In this document: positions 8,463 to 16,260 of the stretch, piece by piece
Layout: every line of letters starts with the position of its first letter
Numbering within the stretch: position 1 is the first letter of the stretch
From: Lachnospiraceae bacterium
Lineage (GTDB): Bacteria; Bacillota_A; Clostridia; Lachnospirales; Lachnospiraceae
Reading direction: 5' to 3'
NCBI GenBank assembly: GCA_017516285.1
Contig: JAFXDD010000010.1
Location: 1-52,214 of the forward strand
Length of the DNA: 52,214 nucleotides
The notes under the pieces: generated by a model
Database searches by the model: none
Seen by the model: only the letters and a program-made list of their open reading frames with translations
What the model was told of the DNA's origin: nothing
Made by a program: the position numbers and the translations under genes

Positions 8463-9653
8463 TTACCAATACCGATTCCATTCCGGCTTTACCATACGAA
8501 GCAATGCCTCTAGGTAAAAGTAATCTCCATAAACAGCACACTCATCTATACCTATTTTCTGCGGACATGCATGCGTCACATGGCAAATTAGGCCATCATA
8601 ATCCCTTCCTATGTCACCTGTACATCGGTCTATAACAGCCTCCACCAGTTGTGCTGCTGCATTCTGATATATCTGCTTTTCCGGTGCAGTATCCGGAAGA
8701 TACTTACACATTTCAAGCATACCGCATGCATTAATTACTGCTGCGGAGCTGTCTCTCGGCTCTTCACCTTCTGTAAAGGTATAATCCCAATAAGGTAACA
8801 TATCTTTCGGCAAATGATTCAGCATATAATATGTAATCTCCTTGTACACCTCAAGCAAAAACGGCTCTTTGGTATATGAATAAGCAATCGGAAAGCCATA
8901 CACGCCCCATGCATGTCCTCTGGACCAACAGGAGTCATTAGAATATCCCTGCAGTGTCAGACCATACAACGGCTTATATGTACCCAGTTCAAATTGATAA
9001 TGGTGAAAAGAGGAACCATCCTCCCGAATCAGATACTTTTCCGTCATTTTATTTTGACTAAGAGCCGCCTCTGTATACTCCTGTCTGCCACATTCCTGCC
9101 CTGCCCAGAAAAGAAATGATGCATTCATCAACGTATCCATCATGGTTCTGCAGCCCCCCATTTGCTCCTGCCAGGTCCAACCACGGAGAATAAAACCACC
9201 CTCCTTTGTGTAACTGGTGCGATAATAATAATCTGCCACCTCCAAAGCAAGACGTCTGATATGCTCATCTCCGGTTACCTTATAAGCTGCCACACAGGAT
9301 GGTGTGTATACAAAGCCCACATCATGATCGCTCAAACCCACCTTATGTTCGAAGCGATCTTTGTAGGTTGCAAGCTGCTTCTCTGCCACTTCCCTAAATT
9401 TAGGATTACCACTGAGCTCATAGGCTAACCAATAGGTGCCTGTACGCATACCACATTCCCAATTGTTGTTAGTGCCTGGTACATACTTATAATCCACAGA
9501 GCTTGTTCCCGGAAAGCAATCTGTCCATTCAGGAATATTACTTTCCAGCTTATTCAATGCTTTTTCTATTGCCATATCTATTTTTTGTTTAGATATTTCA
9601 TAACTTCCGCTAAAACGTTCAGGATGCTCAAGTATAATTTGTCGTTGAATCAT
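8463..9653 (-). CDS. GH88 unsaturated glucuronyl hydrolase
   Basis: A 396-residue (alpha/alpha)6-barrel protein with GH88 landmarks: SDHDVGF (Asp111), TMMDTLMN (Asp173), CWSRGHAWGVYGF and RDSSAAVI. The spacing of the two Asp residues (62) matches that of the catalytic pair in Bacillus unsaturated glucuronyl hydrolase (Asp88 and Asp149, from memory). The enzyme hydrates the 4,5-double bond left by polysaccharide lyases and releases the unsaturated uronic acid inside the cell. This directly complements the heparinase-type lyase of the locus. I chose the ATG at 9653, which follows AAGGGGTGATT and starts 8 bp after the permease stop, rather than the upstream ATG at 9680 that overlaps the permease gene. 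The WSRGHAW motif also occurs in GH105, but SDHDVGF favours GH88. Confidence 0.9.
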   Translation of the reverse strand: MIQRQIILEHPERFSGSYEISKQKIDMAIEKALNKLESNIPEWTDCFPGTSSVDYKYVPGTNNNWECGMRTGTYWLAYELSGNPKFREVAEKQLATYKDRFEHKVGLSDHDVGFVYTPSCVAAYKVTGDEHIRRLALEVADYYYRTSYTKEGGFILRGWTWQEQMGGCRTMMDTLMNASFLFWAGQECGRQEYTEAALSQNKMTEKYLIREDGSSFHHYQFELGTYKPLYGLTLQGYSNDSCWSRGHAWGVYGFPIAYSYTKEPFLLEVYKEITYYMLNHLPKDMLPYWDYTFTEGEEPRDSSAAVINACGMLEMCKYLPDTAPEKQIYQNAAAQLVEAVIDRCTGDIGRDYDGLICHVTHACPQKIGIDECAVYGDYFYLEALLRMVKPEWNRYW

Positions 9654-9660
9654 AATACAA

Positions 9661-10551
9661 TCACCCCTTGACAGCACCAATCAAAGCTCCCTTGGTAAAA
9701 TATTTCTGTAAGAAAGGATATATACACATAATCGGTAAGGAACTTACAACAATGGCTGCATACTTAATGGTCTCAGCATAAGCATTAAATTCATGTGAAC
9801 CCATCTGTTCTGCTTCACTATTTGCAAGTAAGATTTCTCTCAATACGTTTTGTACCGGTAAAAGCTCATCACCCTTCAAATAAATAGACGCATTGAACCA
9901 TGCATTCCAATGGTTAACACCATAGTACAGGGTAAGTACTGCCAAGGTTGCCTTAATTAGCGGTACAATAATCTTAACAATAATTTGAAAATCTGTAGCT
10001 CCATCCAAATATGCAGACTCTTTTAAGCTTTCCGGGATCGCCTCAATAGAGGTCTTACAAATAATTGCATTGGTTACTGTAACCGCCCCCGGAATAATCA
10101 AAGCCCAAATAGTATCATAAATCCTCAAATCCTTAATATTTAAATAGTTCGGAATTAAACCACCGTTGAAGAACATCGTAAACATAATATATCCTACAAC
10201 CAACTTTTTCCACAGCATGCCTGTACAGGACAGGAAATATCCACATAACAAGGTCATTATAATATTAATTGGCAAGGAACCTATCAGCACAACTACACTG
10301 TTTTTAAAACCATTCAAAATATCCTTATCTTTAAAAACCATTTTGTATGCACCAAAGTCAAATTTGGACGGCCATAACATAATGCTTCCATGCATGGCAA
10401 TATCCGTAGATGTACTGAAGGATGCAACAATTACATACCAGATTGGATAAAAGGTCACTATGGTTAAACCAATTAATAACGTATATATCACAAAGTCCAT
10501 TACAAAATTGCCGGGCTTGAATATTTTTTTCTTTTTTGTCACACTTTTCAT
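9661..10551 (-). CDS. ABC sugar transporter permease, LplC/YtcP-like
   Basis: A 296-residue inner-membrane permease with about six hydrophobic segments and the EAA-loop signature (SLKESAYLDGATDFQI) that docks the ATPase. The C-terminus (LPIMCIYPFLQKYF.KGALIGAVKG) is typical of the CUT1-like LplC/YtcP group for oligosaccharides. I chose the start at 10551, behind GGGAGG; the longer open frame to 10581 begins inside the preceding permease gene. It pairs with the LplB-like permease immediately upstream. No ATPase gene is present in the window. In such systems a shared MsmK-type ATPase encoded elsewhere is usual. Confidence 0.92.
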   Translation of the reverse strand: MKSVTKKKKIFKPGNFVMDFVIYTLLIGLTIVTFYPIWYVIVASFSTSTDIAMHGSIMLWPSKFDFGAYKMVFKDKDILNGFKNSVVVLIGSLPINIIMTLLCGYFLSCTGMLWKKLVVGYIMFTMFFNGGLIPNYLNIKDLRIYDTIWALIIPGAVTVTNAIICKTSIEAIPESLKESAYLDGATDFQIIVKIIVPLIKATLAVLTLYYGVNHWNAWFNASIYLKGDELLPVQNVLREILLANSEAEQMGSHEFNAYAETIKYAAIVVSSLPIMCIYPFLQKYFTKGALIGAVKG

Positions 10552-10567
10552 TCTTTCAAACCTCCCA

Positions 10568-11488
10568 TTAATACAATCCACTCTGACCGGCCTTTTTGCT
10601 TATTTTATTGCTGACCGTCAGGAAAAAGATGTTTATTACGGAGTTAAACATACCAATTGCCGCAGAGTAGCTATAATCGGCATCAATCAAACCTTTTCGA
10701 TATGTATATGTACTAATTACGTCTGCCACCTCATAAGTAGAAGGCTGATACAGCAGTAATATTTTTTCGTAGCCTACATTTAAAATTCCGCCCATTCTCA
10801 AAACTAACAAAATAGAAATCGTCGGTAAGAGACCCGGTAAGGTAATATAAAGCATCTGCTTAATTCTGCCTGCACCATCTACCTTGGCCGCCTCATATTG
10901 CTCCTGATCTATTCCGGACAGTGCTGCCAAAAAGATAATGGAATCCCATCCAATGTTTTTCCATATCTCTGAAATAATGTATATTGGGTAAAAATAATTC
11001 TGCTTCAACAGTAAGTTTGTTCTGGTACCTCCAAAAAACTCTATAATTACATTAATGATACCATTGGTCTGACAAAAGCTGGTTACCATACCACACAATA
11101 CCACCATGGCAATGAAGTGTGGCATATACGTAATGGTCTGTACTGTTTTTTTAAATTTTTCCCTTCTTACCTCGTTAAGCAAAAGTGCCAGAAAAATTGG
11201 CATAGGGAAGCTGAACAATAAAGATAAAAAGCTAATTGTGAACGTATTTCGAATAAGTCTGAAGAAATAAATGTCATTGAAAAAACGTTCAAAATTTTGA
11301 AAGCCAATCCATGGGCTGTCCATAATCCCCAGTGTCGGTCTGAAACGCTTAAATGCTATGATAAGACCATACATCGGCTTATAATGAAATAAGGCGAAAA
11401 ATATAAGAACCGGAAGAATAAGTAAATACTTCTGCTTATTCTTTTTAAAATCTCGTATAACCTTTTTGCCAAAAGATTCTTTTTTCAT
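10568..11488 (-). CDS. ABC sugar transporter permease, LplB-like
   Basis: A 306-residue membrane protein with an N-terminal Lys-rich cytoplasmic tail, an LLILPVLIFFALFHYKPMYG first membrane segment typical of LplB/YtcP-family partners, and the EAA-loop EQYEAAKVDGAGRIKQMLYI. It forms the heterodimeric channel with the LplC-like subunit for uptake of oligouronides captured by the binding lipoprotein. The start lies 71 bp after the binding-protein stop, with a rho-independent hairpin in the gap that should lower permease expression relative to the binding protein. Confidence 0.92.
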   Translation of the reverse strand: MKKESFGKKVIRDFKKNKQKYLLILPVLIFFALFHYKPMYGLIIAFKRFRPTLGIMDSPWIGFQNFERFFNDIYFFRLIRNTFTISFLSLLFSFPMPIFLALLLNEVRREKFKKTVQTITYMPHFIAMVVLCGMVTSFCQTNGIINVIIEFFGGTRTNLLLKQNYFYPIYIISEIWKNIGWDSIIFLAALSGIDQEQYEAAKVDGAGRIKQMLYITLPGLLPTISILLVLRMGGILNVGYEKILLLYQPSTYEVADVISTYTYRKGLIDADYSYSAAIGMFNSVINIFFLTVSNKISKKAGQSGLY

Positions 11489-11514
11489 ATCACCACATGC
11501 CTTTCTAAAAAGAA

Positions 11515-11538
11515 AAAGGCCAGAAAAATCCGGCCTTT
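11515..11538 (-). terminator. Intra-operon terminator between binding protein and permease genes
   Basis: A 10-bp stem with one G-T pair (AAAGGCCGGA / TCTGGCCTTT on the minus strand) and a 4-base loop is followed by a short T run. It lies 22 bp after the binding-protein stop and before the permease start. Partial termination here would produce excess binding-protein mRNA, a known strategy in ABC import operons. Confidence 0.75.
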
Positions 11539-11559
11539 ATTTAATTAATCTTTTTTTAA

Positions 11560-13230
11560 TTATTTTGCTAACCAACGCTCATAAGCAGCCTGATAAACAT
11601 CACGACATTCCTTCAGACCCATCTTATCTAATTCTGCCTTATAAGCATCCCATTCGTCGAGAGATTTGTCACCATTAATGAAAGAAGCAATATTTTCACT
11701 TACATAAGTATTGATTGCAGTCCATGCATCAGTGTAAACAAGATGTTCTGCCTCAGTCAAGGATACTAACGGCATGCAATGCTTCTTAGCTTCTGAAGCT
11801 TTGGAACTGAACTGACGAAGAGCCTCAATTGCAGCCCCCTTGTTAATCAACACGATCTGGTCTTCTGCCTGAATAGTAGGACCACTACTAGATGTACCAA
11901 CATAGTATGTATAAGCTGTGTTAGCACCAGCTTCATCCTTTGTGATCAATTCTGTCCACTGTGGTTTACCATTTGCATCTAAAGTATAGGTTACACCTTC
12001 TTCACCAAAGTTCCAGTACATAATACCTTCTTCGGTATAACCATAATTCAAGAAGTTTAATGCTAAAATCAATTCTTCTTCAGAACACTCTGTAGTAATC
12101 ATTGCACCCAGACCATTACCATTAGAGACTCTAGTCTGTACCCATGTTGTTGGAGCACCTTCCTTTGCAACCGGATAAGGAACACCAACCCATTCAGCAC
12201 CGTTTCCTGCACTCTCAGCATCAGCAAGAACATTTCTTAAAGCACTTGCAGGAAGAAACATAGCACCTACTTCATTATTTAAACACTTATTTCTCAGAGC
12301 AGTCGCATCATTTGTGGTAATATCAGGATCCATAAGTCCTTCTTCCAACCATCTGTGCAAGGTTTCCAAAAAGGCCTTGTATTCATCTGTATTGTTTGCA
12401 AATGTAACCTGACCATTGTCATCAATATACCAAGTTGCAGCCTTATCCGCATAAGCACCGAACGCGGAAGCAACACCGTAACCAGCCTTAGGACTTGAGA
12501 AGGTAGCGCCATATTTTTCTTTGAACGTAGCTAACATAGTTTCCCAATCTTCCAATGTTGTAGGAATATCAAGACCACATGCATCCAACCAATCTTTTCT
12601 AACAGCTAAGCCCTGGTAAGTAACATTAATGTCGCTTTCTACCGTAGCAGCAAACATAAAGTGCTGTCCAGATTCTGTTGTAGCTGCACGACGTAATGCT
12701 GTGTTAGCTTCATCGTTGATAAATGCCCAGTAATCCGGTGCATACTTTGGTAAATACTCCGTTAAGTCATAAATAAGACCGTCAGCAATATAGGTTTCTG
12801 CCTCTGCCGGAGTCGGTGAATAGTAAATTATGTGTGGCATTTCTTCATCTGTTAATAATAAGTTAAATGCCTGTACTGCACTAACACCACTCTGTGGGAA
12901 AGTCCACTCAAGATCTACACCGGTTTTTCTGGAAAGACCGGAATGGAACGGCGAAGCGTCCGCAGTCTCATAAGGTCCTCTAATTTTTAATGCGTTAGTT
13001 GCCCAGAATTTAAGTGTTACATCAGTATCCAGTGGATAAGTGATTTCTACTACCTCTGGCTCCTTCTCAGAAGGTTCCGTAGGAGTTGTGCTTTCTACCA
13101 CGCTCTCCTGCTGTGTTTCGCTACTTGCTGTAGTTCCCTGTGTGTTTTCAGAACCACATGCTGCTAATCCTGCAATCATTGCTGTGCTAAGGATTAACCC
13201 TAAAGCTTTTTGTAATTTTCTTTTTGACAT
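11560..13230 (-). CDS. LplA-like extracellular solute-binding lipoprotein of an oligosaccharide ABC transporter
   Basis: A 556-residue lipoprotein precursor. The signal peptide ends in a LAAC lipobox with Cys25 as lipidation site, followed by a Thr/Ser/Glu-rich linker (26-70). The mature part has features of the large LplA-type binding proteins: TLKFWATNALKIRG, MPHIIYYSP, LAVRKDWLDACGLDIPTTLEDW and late GDKSLDEWDAYKAELDKMG. It captures the oligosaccharide outside the membrane and feeds the LplB/LplC pair. It is the first gene after the candidate regulator-binding element at 13325-13360. The ribosome binding site AAAGGAG lies just upstream. It is about the usual family length. Confidence 0.92.
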   Translation of the reverse strand: MSKRKLQKALGLILSTAMIAGLAACGSENTQGTTASSETQQESVVESTTPTEPSEKEPEVVEITYPLDTDVTLKFWATNALKIRGPYETADASPFHSGLSRKTGVDLEWTFPQSGVSAVQAFNLLLTDEEMPHIIYYSPTPAEAETYIADGLIYDLTEYLPKYAPDYWAFINDEANTALRRAATTESGQHFMFAATVESDINVTYQGLAVRKDWLDACGLDIPTTLEDWETMLATFKEKYGATFSSPKAGYGVASAFGAYADKAATWYIDDNGQVTFANNTDEYKAFLETLHRWLEEGLMDPDITTNDATALRNKCLNNEVGAMFLPASALRNVLADAESAGNGAEWVGVPYPVAKEGAPTTWVQTRVSNGNGLGAMITTECSEEELILALNFLNYGYTEEGIMYWNFGEEGVTYTLDANGKPQWTELITKDEAGANTAYTYYVGTSSSGPTIQAEDQIVLINKGAAIEALRQFSSKASEAKKHCMPLVSLTEAEHLVYTDAWTAINTYVSENIASFINGDKSLDEWDAYKAELDKMGLKECRDVYQAAYERWLAK

Positions 13231-13256
13231 ATGTTTTCACTCCTTTTTCTTTATTT

Positions 13257-13291
13257 CACACCAACATGACCTATGTCGCGTCTGCGGTGTG
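13257..13291 (-). promoter_or_regulatory. Hairpin in the 5' leader of the binding-protein mRNA
   Basis: CACACC and GGTGTG arms close a 35-nt loop structure in the leader between the candidate promoter and the ATG. The interior also contains a GACAT/ATGTT pairing possibility. It may stabilise the abundant binding-protein mRNA. No T run follows, so it is not a terminator. Confidence 0.3.
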
Positions 13292-13324
13292 CTTGTATCT
13301 CCATGCTAGCCCCAAATCATCACT

Positions 13325-13360
13325 TTTTTCAATGTTATTTTTCTGATTTGATGTTCAAAA
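13325..13360 (-). promoter_or_regulatory. Candidate AraC-regulator operator at the transport operon promoter
   Basis: This 36-bp element matches the one at 15738-15773 at 32 of 36 positions. On the minus strand it holds two direct ACAT half-sites 19 bp apart, about two helical turns, as expected for AraC-type dimers. The promoter-proximal half-site runs into TTGAAA, a possible -35 box, with a TAGCAT-like -10 about 18 bp on. This is the arrangement of an activator touching the -35 region. Assignment to the adjacent regulator is inference. Confidence 0.65.
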
Positions 13361-13373
13361 TCGATGTAAATCC

Positions 13374-15611
13374 TTATTTTTCACATAATTCCTTGTACTT
13401 TCCAGGAGTAATATTCTCTAATTTCTTAAAAATCCTGATAAATGCATGACTGTTAATAAAACCTGCCCGCTCTGCCGTATCCTGTACAGACATATGTTGC
13501 TCCTTAATCATGCGCTTTGCATGCTCAATACGAACCTGTGCAATATAATCTGAAATGGAAATTCCATAACTTTCCTTGAACAGCTTTGACAAGTGTGCCG
13601 CCTGCATTCCCATCGTCTGGCCTATCATAGCTACAGACAGCTGGGTATTACTGTAATTTTCATCAATAAAGCTTCTGGTTCTGGCACAAATATCCGTTTT
13701 AGGCTTCTTACAGGAATTCAATTCGTACAGCCTTGTTATCTGCTCTGAAAGCTTTTGCTTAAACTCCATAAGGGTGTCCGTTGCGGTAAGCTCTTCTGCA
13801 ATCACCTTCTGCTGTTCCTTTTCATATCCGTTTAGCAACATGATTTTACTCAGTGCCGTAATCACTTCGTTTTTAAAGAAATGGGCTATGTCCATGGACA
13901 CTTCTTCGTTGACCTCATAAATATAGCCCAGACTTTCTACAAAGCCCTCTACATCACAGGTCTCCTTTTCGCCCTTTATATAATTTAACAAAAGCATATA
14001 TATTTTATTTTCTCCACTGCCTTGTCTGTTCAGGTTTCTGCCTGCAATGTCCTTATAATGAATCTGACAGCCGCGGCCCATCAGGAAACGATATCGCAAG
14101 GCTTCCTGAGCTTCCTTATAAGCGTCAGATATCTCTGACATATTTTCATGAATACTGCTTAAACCGATAGACAATACAATCTGGTAATACTGCTTGATAA
14201 AGGCCTGTCCCTCTTCCAAAATACTTTCTATATTCTCAATGCCTCCATCCATATTAACCAAAAGTGCACAGCGGTTTTTACCGAATTCTACAAAATATGC
14301 CCTGCCCCAGGTATTACCCAGCCCTTCAAAAACATTTTTGATAATAAAATGACGCAAGTCTGCAATTTCTTCCAGAGCCATCTCTATTTCAAACAAACAT
14401 ACCGCAAACTCTTTGTACGGAAATGTGATACCACTCTTTGTAAGTGCAGCATCATCAACGCCATTCTGCTTGCCCTCCAGCAGATTATAAAGATACAGCT
14501 CTCTGGCACCACTTTTGTACTCTTTCAGCCTGCTTTCATTGCTTTTTATGTAGGACATAATATAATCCGGTTCCGCCTGCTTTTTCTCCTCTATGGCTGT
14601 GCCCCCTTCTTTACTGTGAATAAATTCCACAATGTTACCAATTGGATTGTACGTTCGTCTGGCACTGCGATATGCGAAATAAATGCTGATGACCAGACAA
14701 ACAGCAATACCTACAAAGCAATAAGTCCTCAATTGCCTCAGCTCATTCCAAAAGCTTTCATATGGCACAATGTAAAGATATTTATTTTTTATAATTTCCG
14801 AATCACGTCTGCAAATCATGTACTTTTCGTTATCCAGCCATGTATTGCTTTTGGTATCCTCACCCAGCAGATCTGTTACTATCCCCATATCATGAAATTC
14901 AGGTGCATTATTTAGTATTAAATTATCTTGACTGTTATAGCTCAGAAAAATGCCCTCCGTATCAATATCCCGCATAGGCCATGTATCATTCAGATATTCC
15001 GGTGCAAGCACCACACAAATAGTGTAGCTGTTTTTTGTATCTTTGTTGTTCTGTACCTTTATGGTCATGCAAAGATATTCTTTTCCCAGATAATCTCTAA
15101 TAACATGGCATGCAAACTGCTTCGTATCCGTCCGTATAACATCCAGAAACTCATCTCTATAACCAACTTTACCGGTTTCACTATAATATGCCTCATAATA
15201 TCTTTCTGCCGGCAGGGCCGTATTTTTACCCGAAACACACTTGTTATCCCGCCCATAATAGATAAAAATGTCATGATATCTGGTATCAATCAGATTATGA
15301 AGAAACTCATAAATTTTTCGCTTCAGCTTTATTTCCAGTTTATATTCCTGCATTGTATCTAATGCATAAGTTTTGCAGTTTGAATTCTCCAGAATGGTAT
15401 AACAAGTTGCTCTCATATCCTTCATAATATCTTCCATCTGCTCATAATACAGATTCAGGTTTTGTGAGGCAGACTCCTGTACCTGCATCTTTACCGTCTT
15501 ATCAGCATGATTAAAAATAAACAGTATAGTTATCATCGGTACCAAAAGCAGCAAGATAAAATTTCTAAAAATATCATTAAAAAAACTTCCGGACTTAAAT
15601 TTAGATAGCAT
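13374..15611 (-). CDS. Membrane-bound AraC-family transcriptional regulator (YesN/YtdP-like one-component sensor)
   Basis: A protein of 745 residues from the ATG at 15611. A second ATG 6 bp upstream sits too close to the AAAGGAGG site. Layout: one membrane segment near 15-35; an extracellular sensor region of about 250 residues, Cache-like by size and position; a second membrane segment near 295-312; a cytoplasmic linker with a GGDEF-like or degenerate central domain; then two helix-turn-helix motifs of AraC type (about 650-745, ending ENITPGKYKELCEK). This architecture is common beside LplABC-type glycan operons, where the sensor probably detects extracellular sugar and activates the operon. 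It lies directly upstream of the binding-protein gene and its own upstream region has the same element, suggesting autoregulation. Confidence 0.88.
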   Translation of the reverse strand: MLSKFKSGSFFNDIFRNFILLLLVPMITILFIFNHADKTVKMQVQESASQNLNLYYEQMEDIMKDMRATCYTILENSNCKTYALDTMQEYKLEIKLKRKIYEFLHNLIDTRYHDIFIYYGRDNKCVSGKNTALPAERYYEAYYSETGKVGYRDEFLDVIRTDTKQFACHVIRDYLGKEYLCMTIKVQNNKDTKNSYTICVVLAPEYLNDTWPMRDIDTEGIFLSYNSQDNLILNNAPEFHDMGIVTDLLGEDTKSNTWLDNEKYMICRRDSEIIKNKYLYIVPYESFWNELRQLRTYCFVGIAVCLVISIYFAYRSARRTYNPIGNIVEFIHSKEGGTAIEEKKQAEPDYIMSYIKSNESRLKEYKSGARELYLYNLLEGKQNGVDDAALTKSGITFPYKEFAVCLFEIEMALEEIADLRHFIIKNVFEGLGNTWGRAYFVEFGKNRCALLVNMDGGIENIESILEEGQAFIKQYYQIVLSIGLSSIHENMSEISDAYKEAQEALRYRFLMGRGCQIHYKDIAGRNLNRQGSGENKIYMLLLNYIKGEKETCDVEGFVESLGYIYEVNEEVSMDIAHFFKNEVITALSKIMLLNGYEKEQQKVIAEELTATDTLMEFKQKLSEQITRLYELNSCKKPKTDICARTRSFIDENYSNTQLSVAMIGQTMGMQAAHLSKLFKESYGISISDYIAQVRIEHAKRMIKEQHMSVQDTAERAGFINSHAFIRIFKKLENITPGKYKELCEK

Positions 15612-15737
15612 TTGCATTTCCTCCTTTAGGTGCTTTTCTTTGATATCATTATTGTAACATGACTTTTAGTAAAATTTTACTGTTAAATTATGGTTTTTAT
15701 ATAATCCCCCACTTATAGTATCCTTTTAAAATTGCCG

Positions 15738-15773
15738 TTTTTCAATGTCATTTTTTTTATTTCATGTTCAAAA
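15738..15773 (-). promoter_or_regulatory. Candidate autoregulatory operator upstream of the AraC-type gene
   Basis: Second copy of the 36-bp element, with ACAT direct half-sites 19 bp apart. On the minus strand TTGAAA follows at the same relative place, then GATACT 17 bp further as a possible -10. Conserved sequence and promoter geometry at two otherwise unrelated upstream regions make a shared regulator very likely. Confidence 0.65.
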
Positions 15774-15802
15774 AATATGTTGTTTCGGAATTGTGCCATG
15801 CG

Positions 15803-15850
15803 GTTTAATTCTATTAAACTTTATCGCAACAAAATTAAACCTCGTTAAAC
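15803..15850. promoter_or_regulatory. Palindrome and ATTAAAC repeats upstream of the repressor remnant
   Basis: GTTTAAT-TCT-ATTAAAC is a perfect 7-3-7 inverted repeat at 15803-15819. It is followed by ATTAAAC at 15834-15840 and GTTAAAC at 15844-15850. Such a cluster resembles phage-type operators next to the truncated S24 repressor gene. It may be the old operator of the lost repressor, or simply AT-rich DNA. Confidence 0.4.
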
Positions 15851-15862
15851 TTTTTTGTTTGA

Positions 15863-16198
15863 CTGACTAATATTGATACCGAAAAAATCACAGAAGAACT
15901 GGCACACACCGGTACCTTCTTTGGATTGAAAATAACAGGAAATTCCATGGAACCACGTATACTGGATGGTGATGTGGTCATTGTTAGACAACAGCCTGAT
16001 GCCCAGAATGGTGATATTGTTATTGTCACAACCAATGATAATGATGCAACTTGTAGACGCTTGAGAAAATATAGAGACGGCATTGAACTTATTTCAAATA
16101 ATCCTTCCTATGAACCAATATACTTTTCCAATGATGATATTAATAAAAAATCAGTATGTATTATAGGTAAGGTTGTTGAATTGAGAGGAAAGTTTTAA
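15863..16198 (+). pseudogene. Truncated S24/LexA-like phage repressor, C-terminal domain only
   Basis: The frame after a TGA at 15860 encodes about 111 residues that match the C-terminal self-cleavage domain of phage and LexA-like repressors: EELAHTGTFFGLKITGNSMEPRI with the catalytic Ser in GNSMEP, then DGDVVIVRQQ. The N-terminal DNA-binding helix-turn-helix domain is absent and no ATG or clear ribosome binding site precedes it; a TTG at 15926 is the first possible start. At the catalytic Lys position (usually TVKR) the sequence reads TCRRL, so the dyad Lys appears replaced by Arg. It is probably a mobile-element relic, although a small expressed domain cannot be excluded. Confidence 0.7.
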
Positions 16199-16260
16199 TT
16201 ACTAACAATATCTACCGCATAGTGGTTGATAAATAAAATACTTGTAGAGGGAGGTTGGGT

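Noticed and set aside
14349..15362. Plus-strand frames of 188 and 144 codons over the AraC regulator gene
   Set aside because: Antisense shadows. The minus-strand frame has clear AraC motifs and a ribosome binding site.
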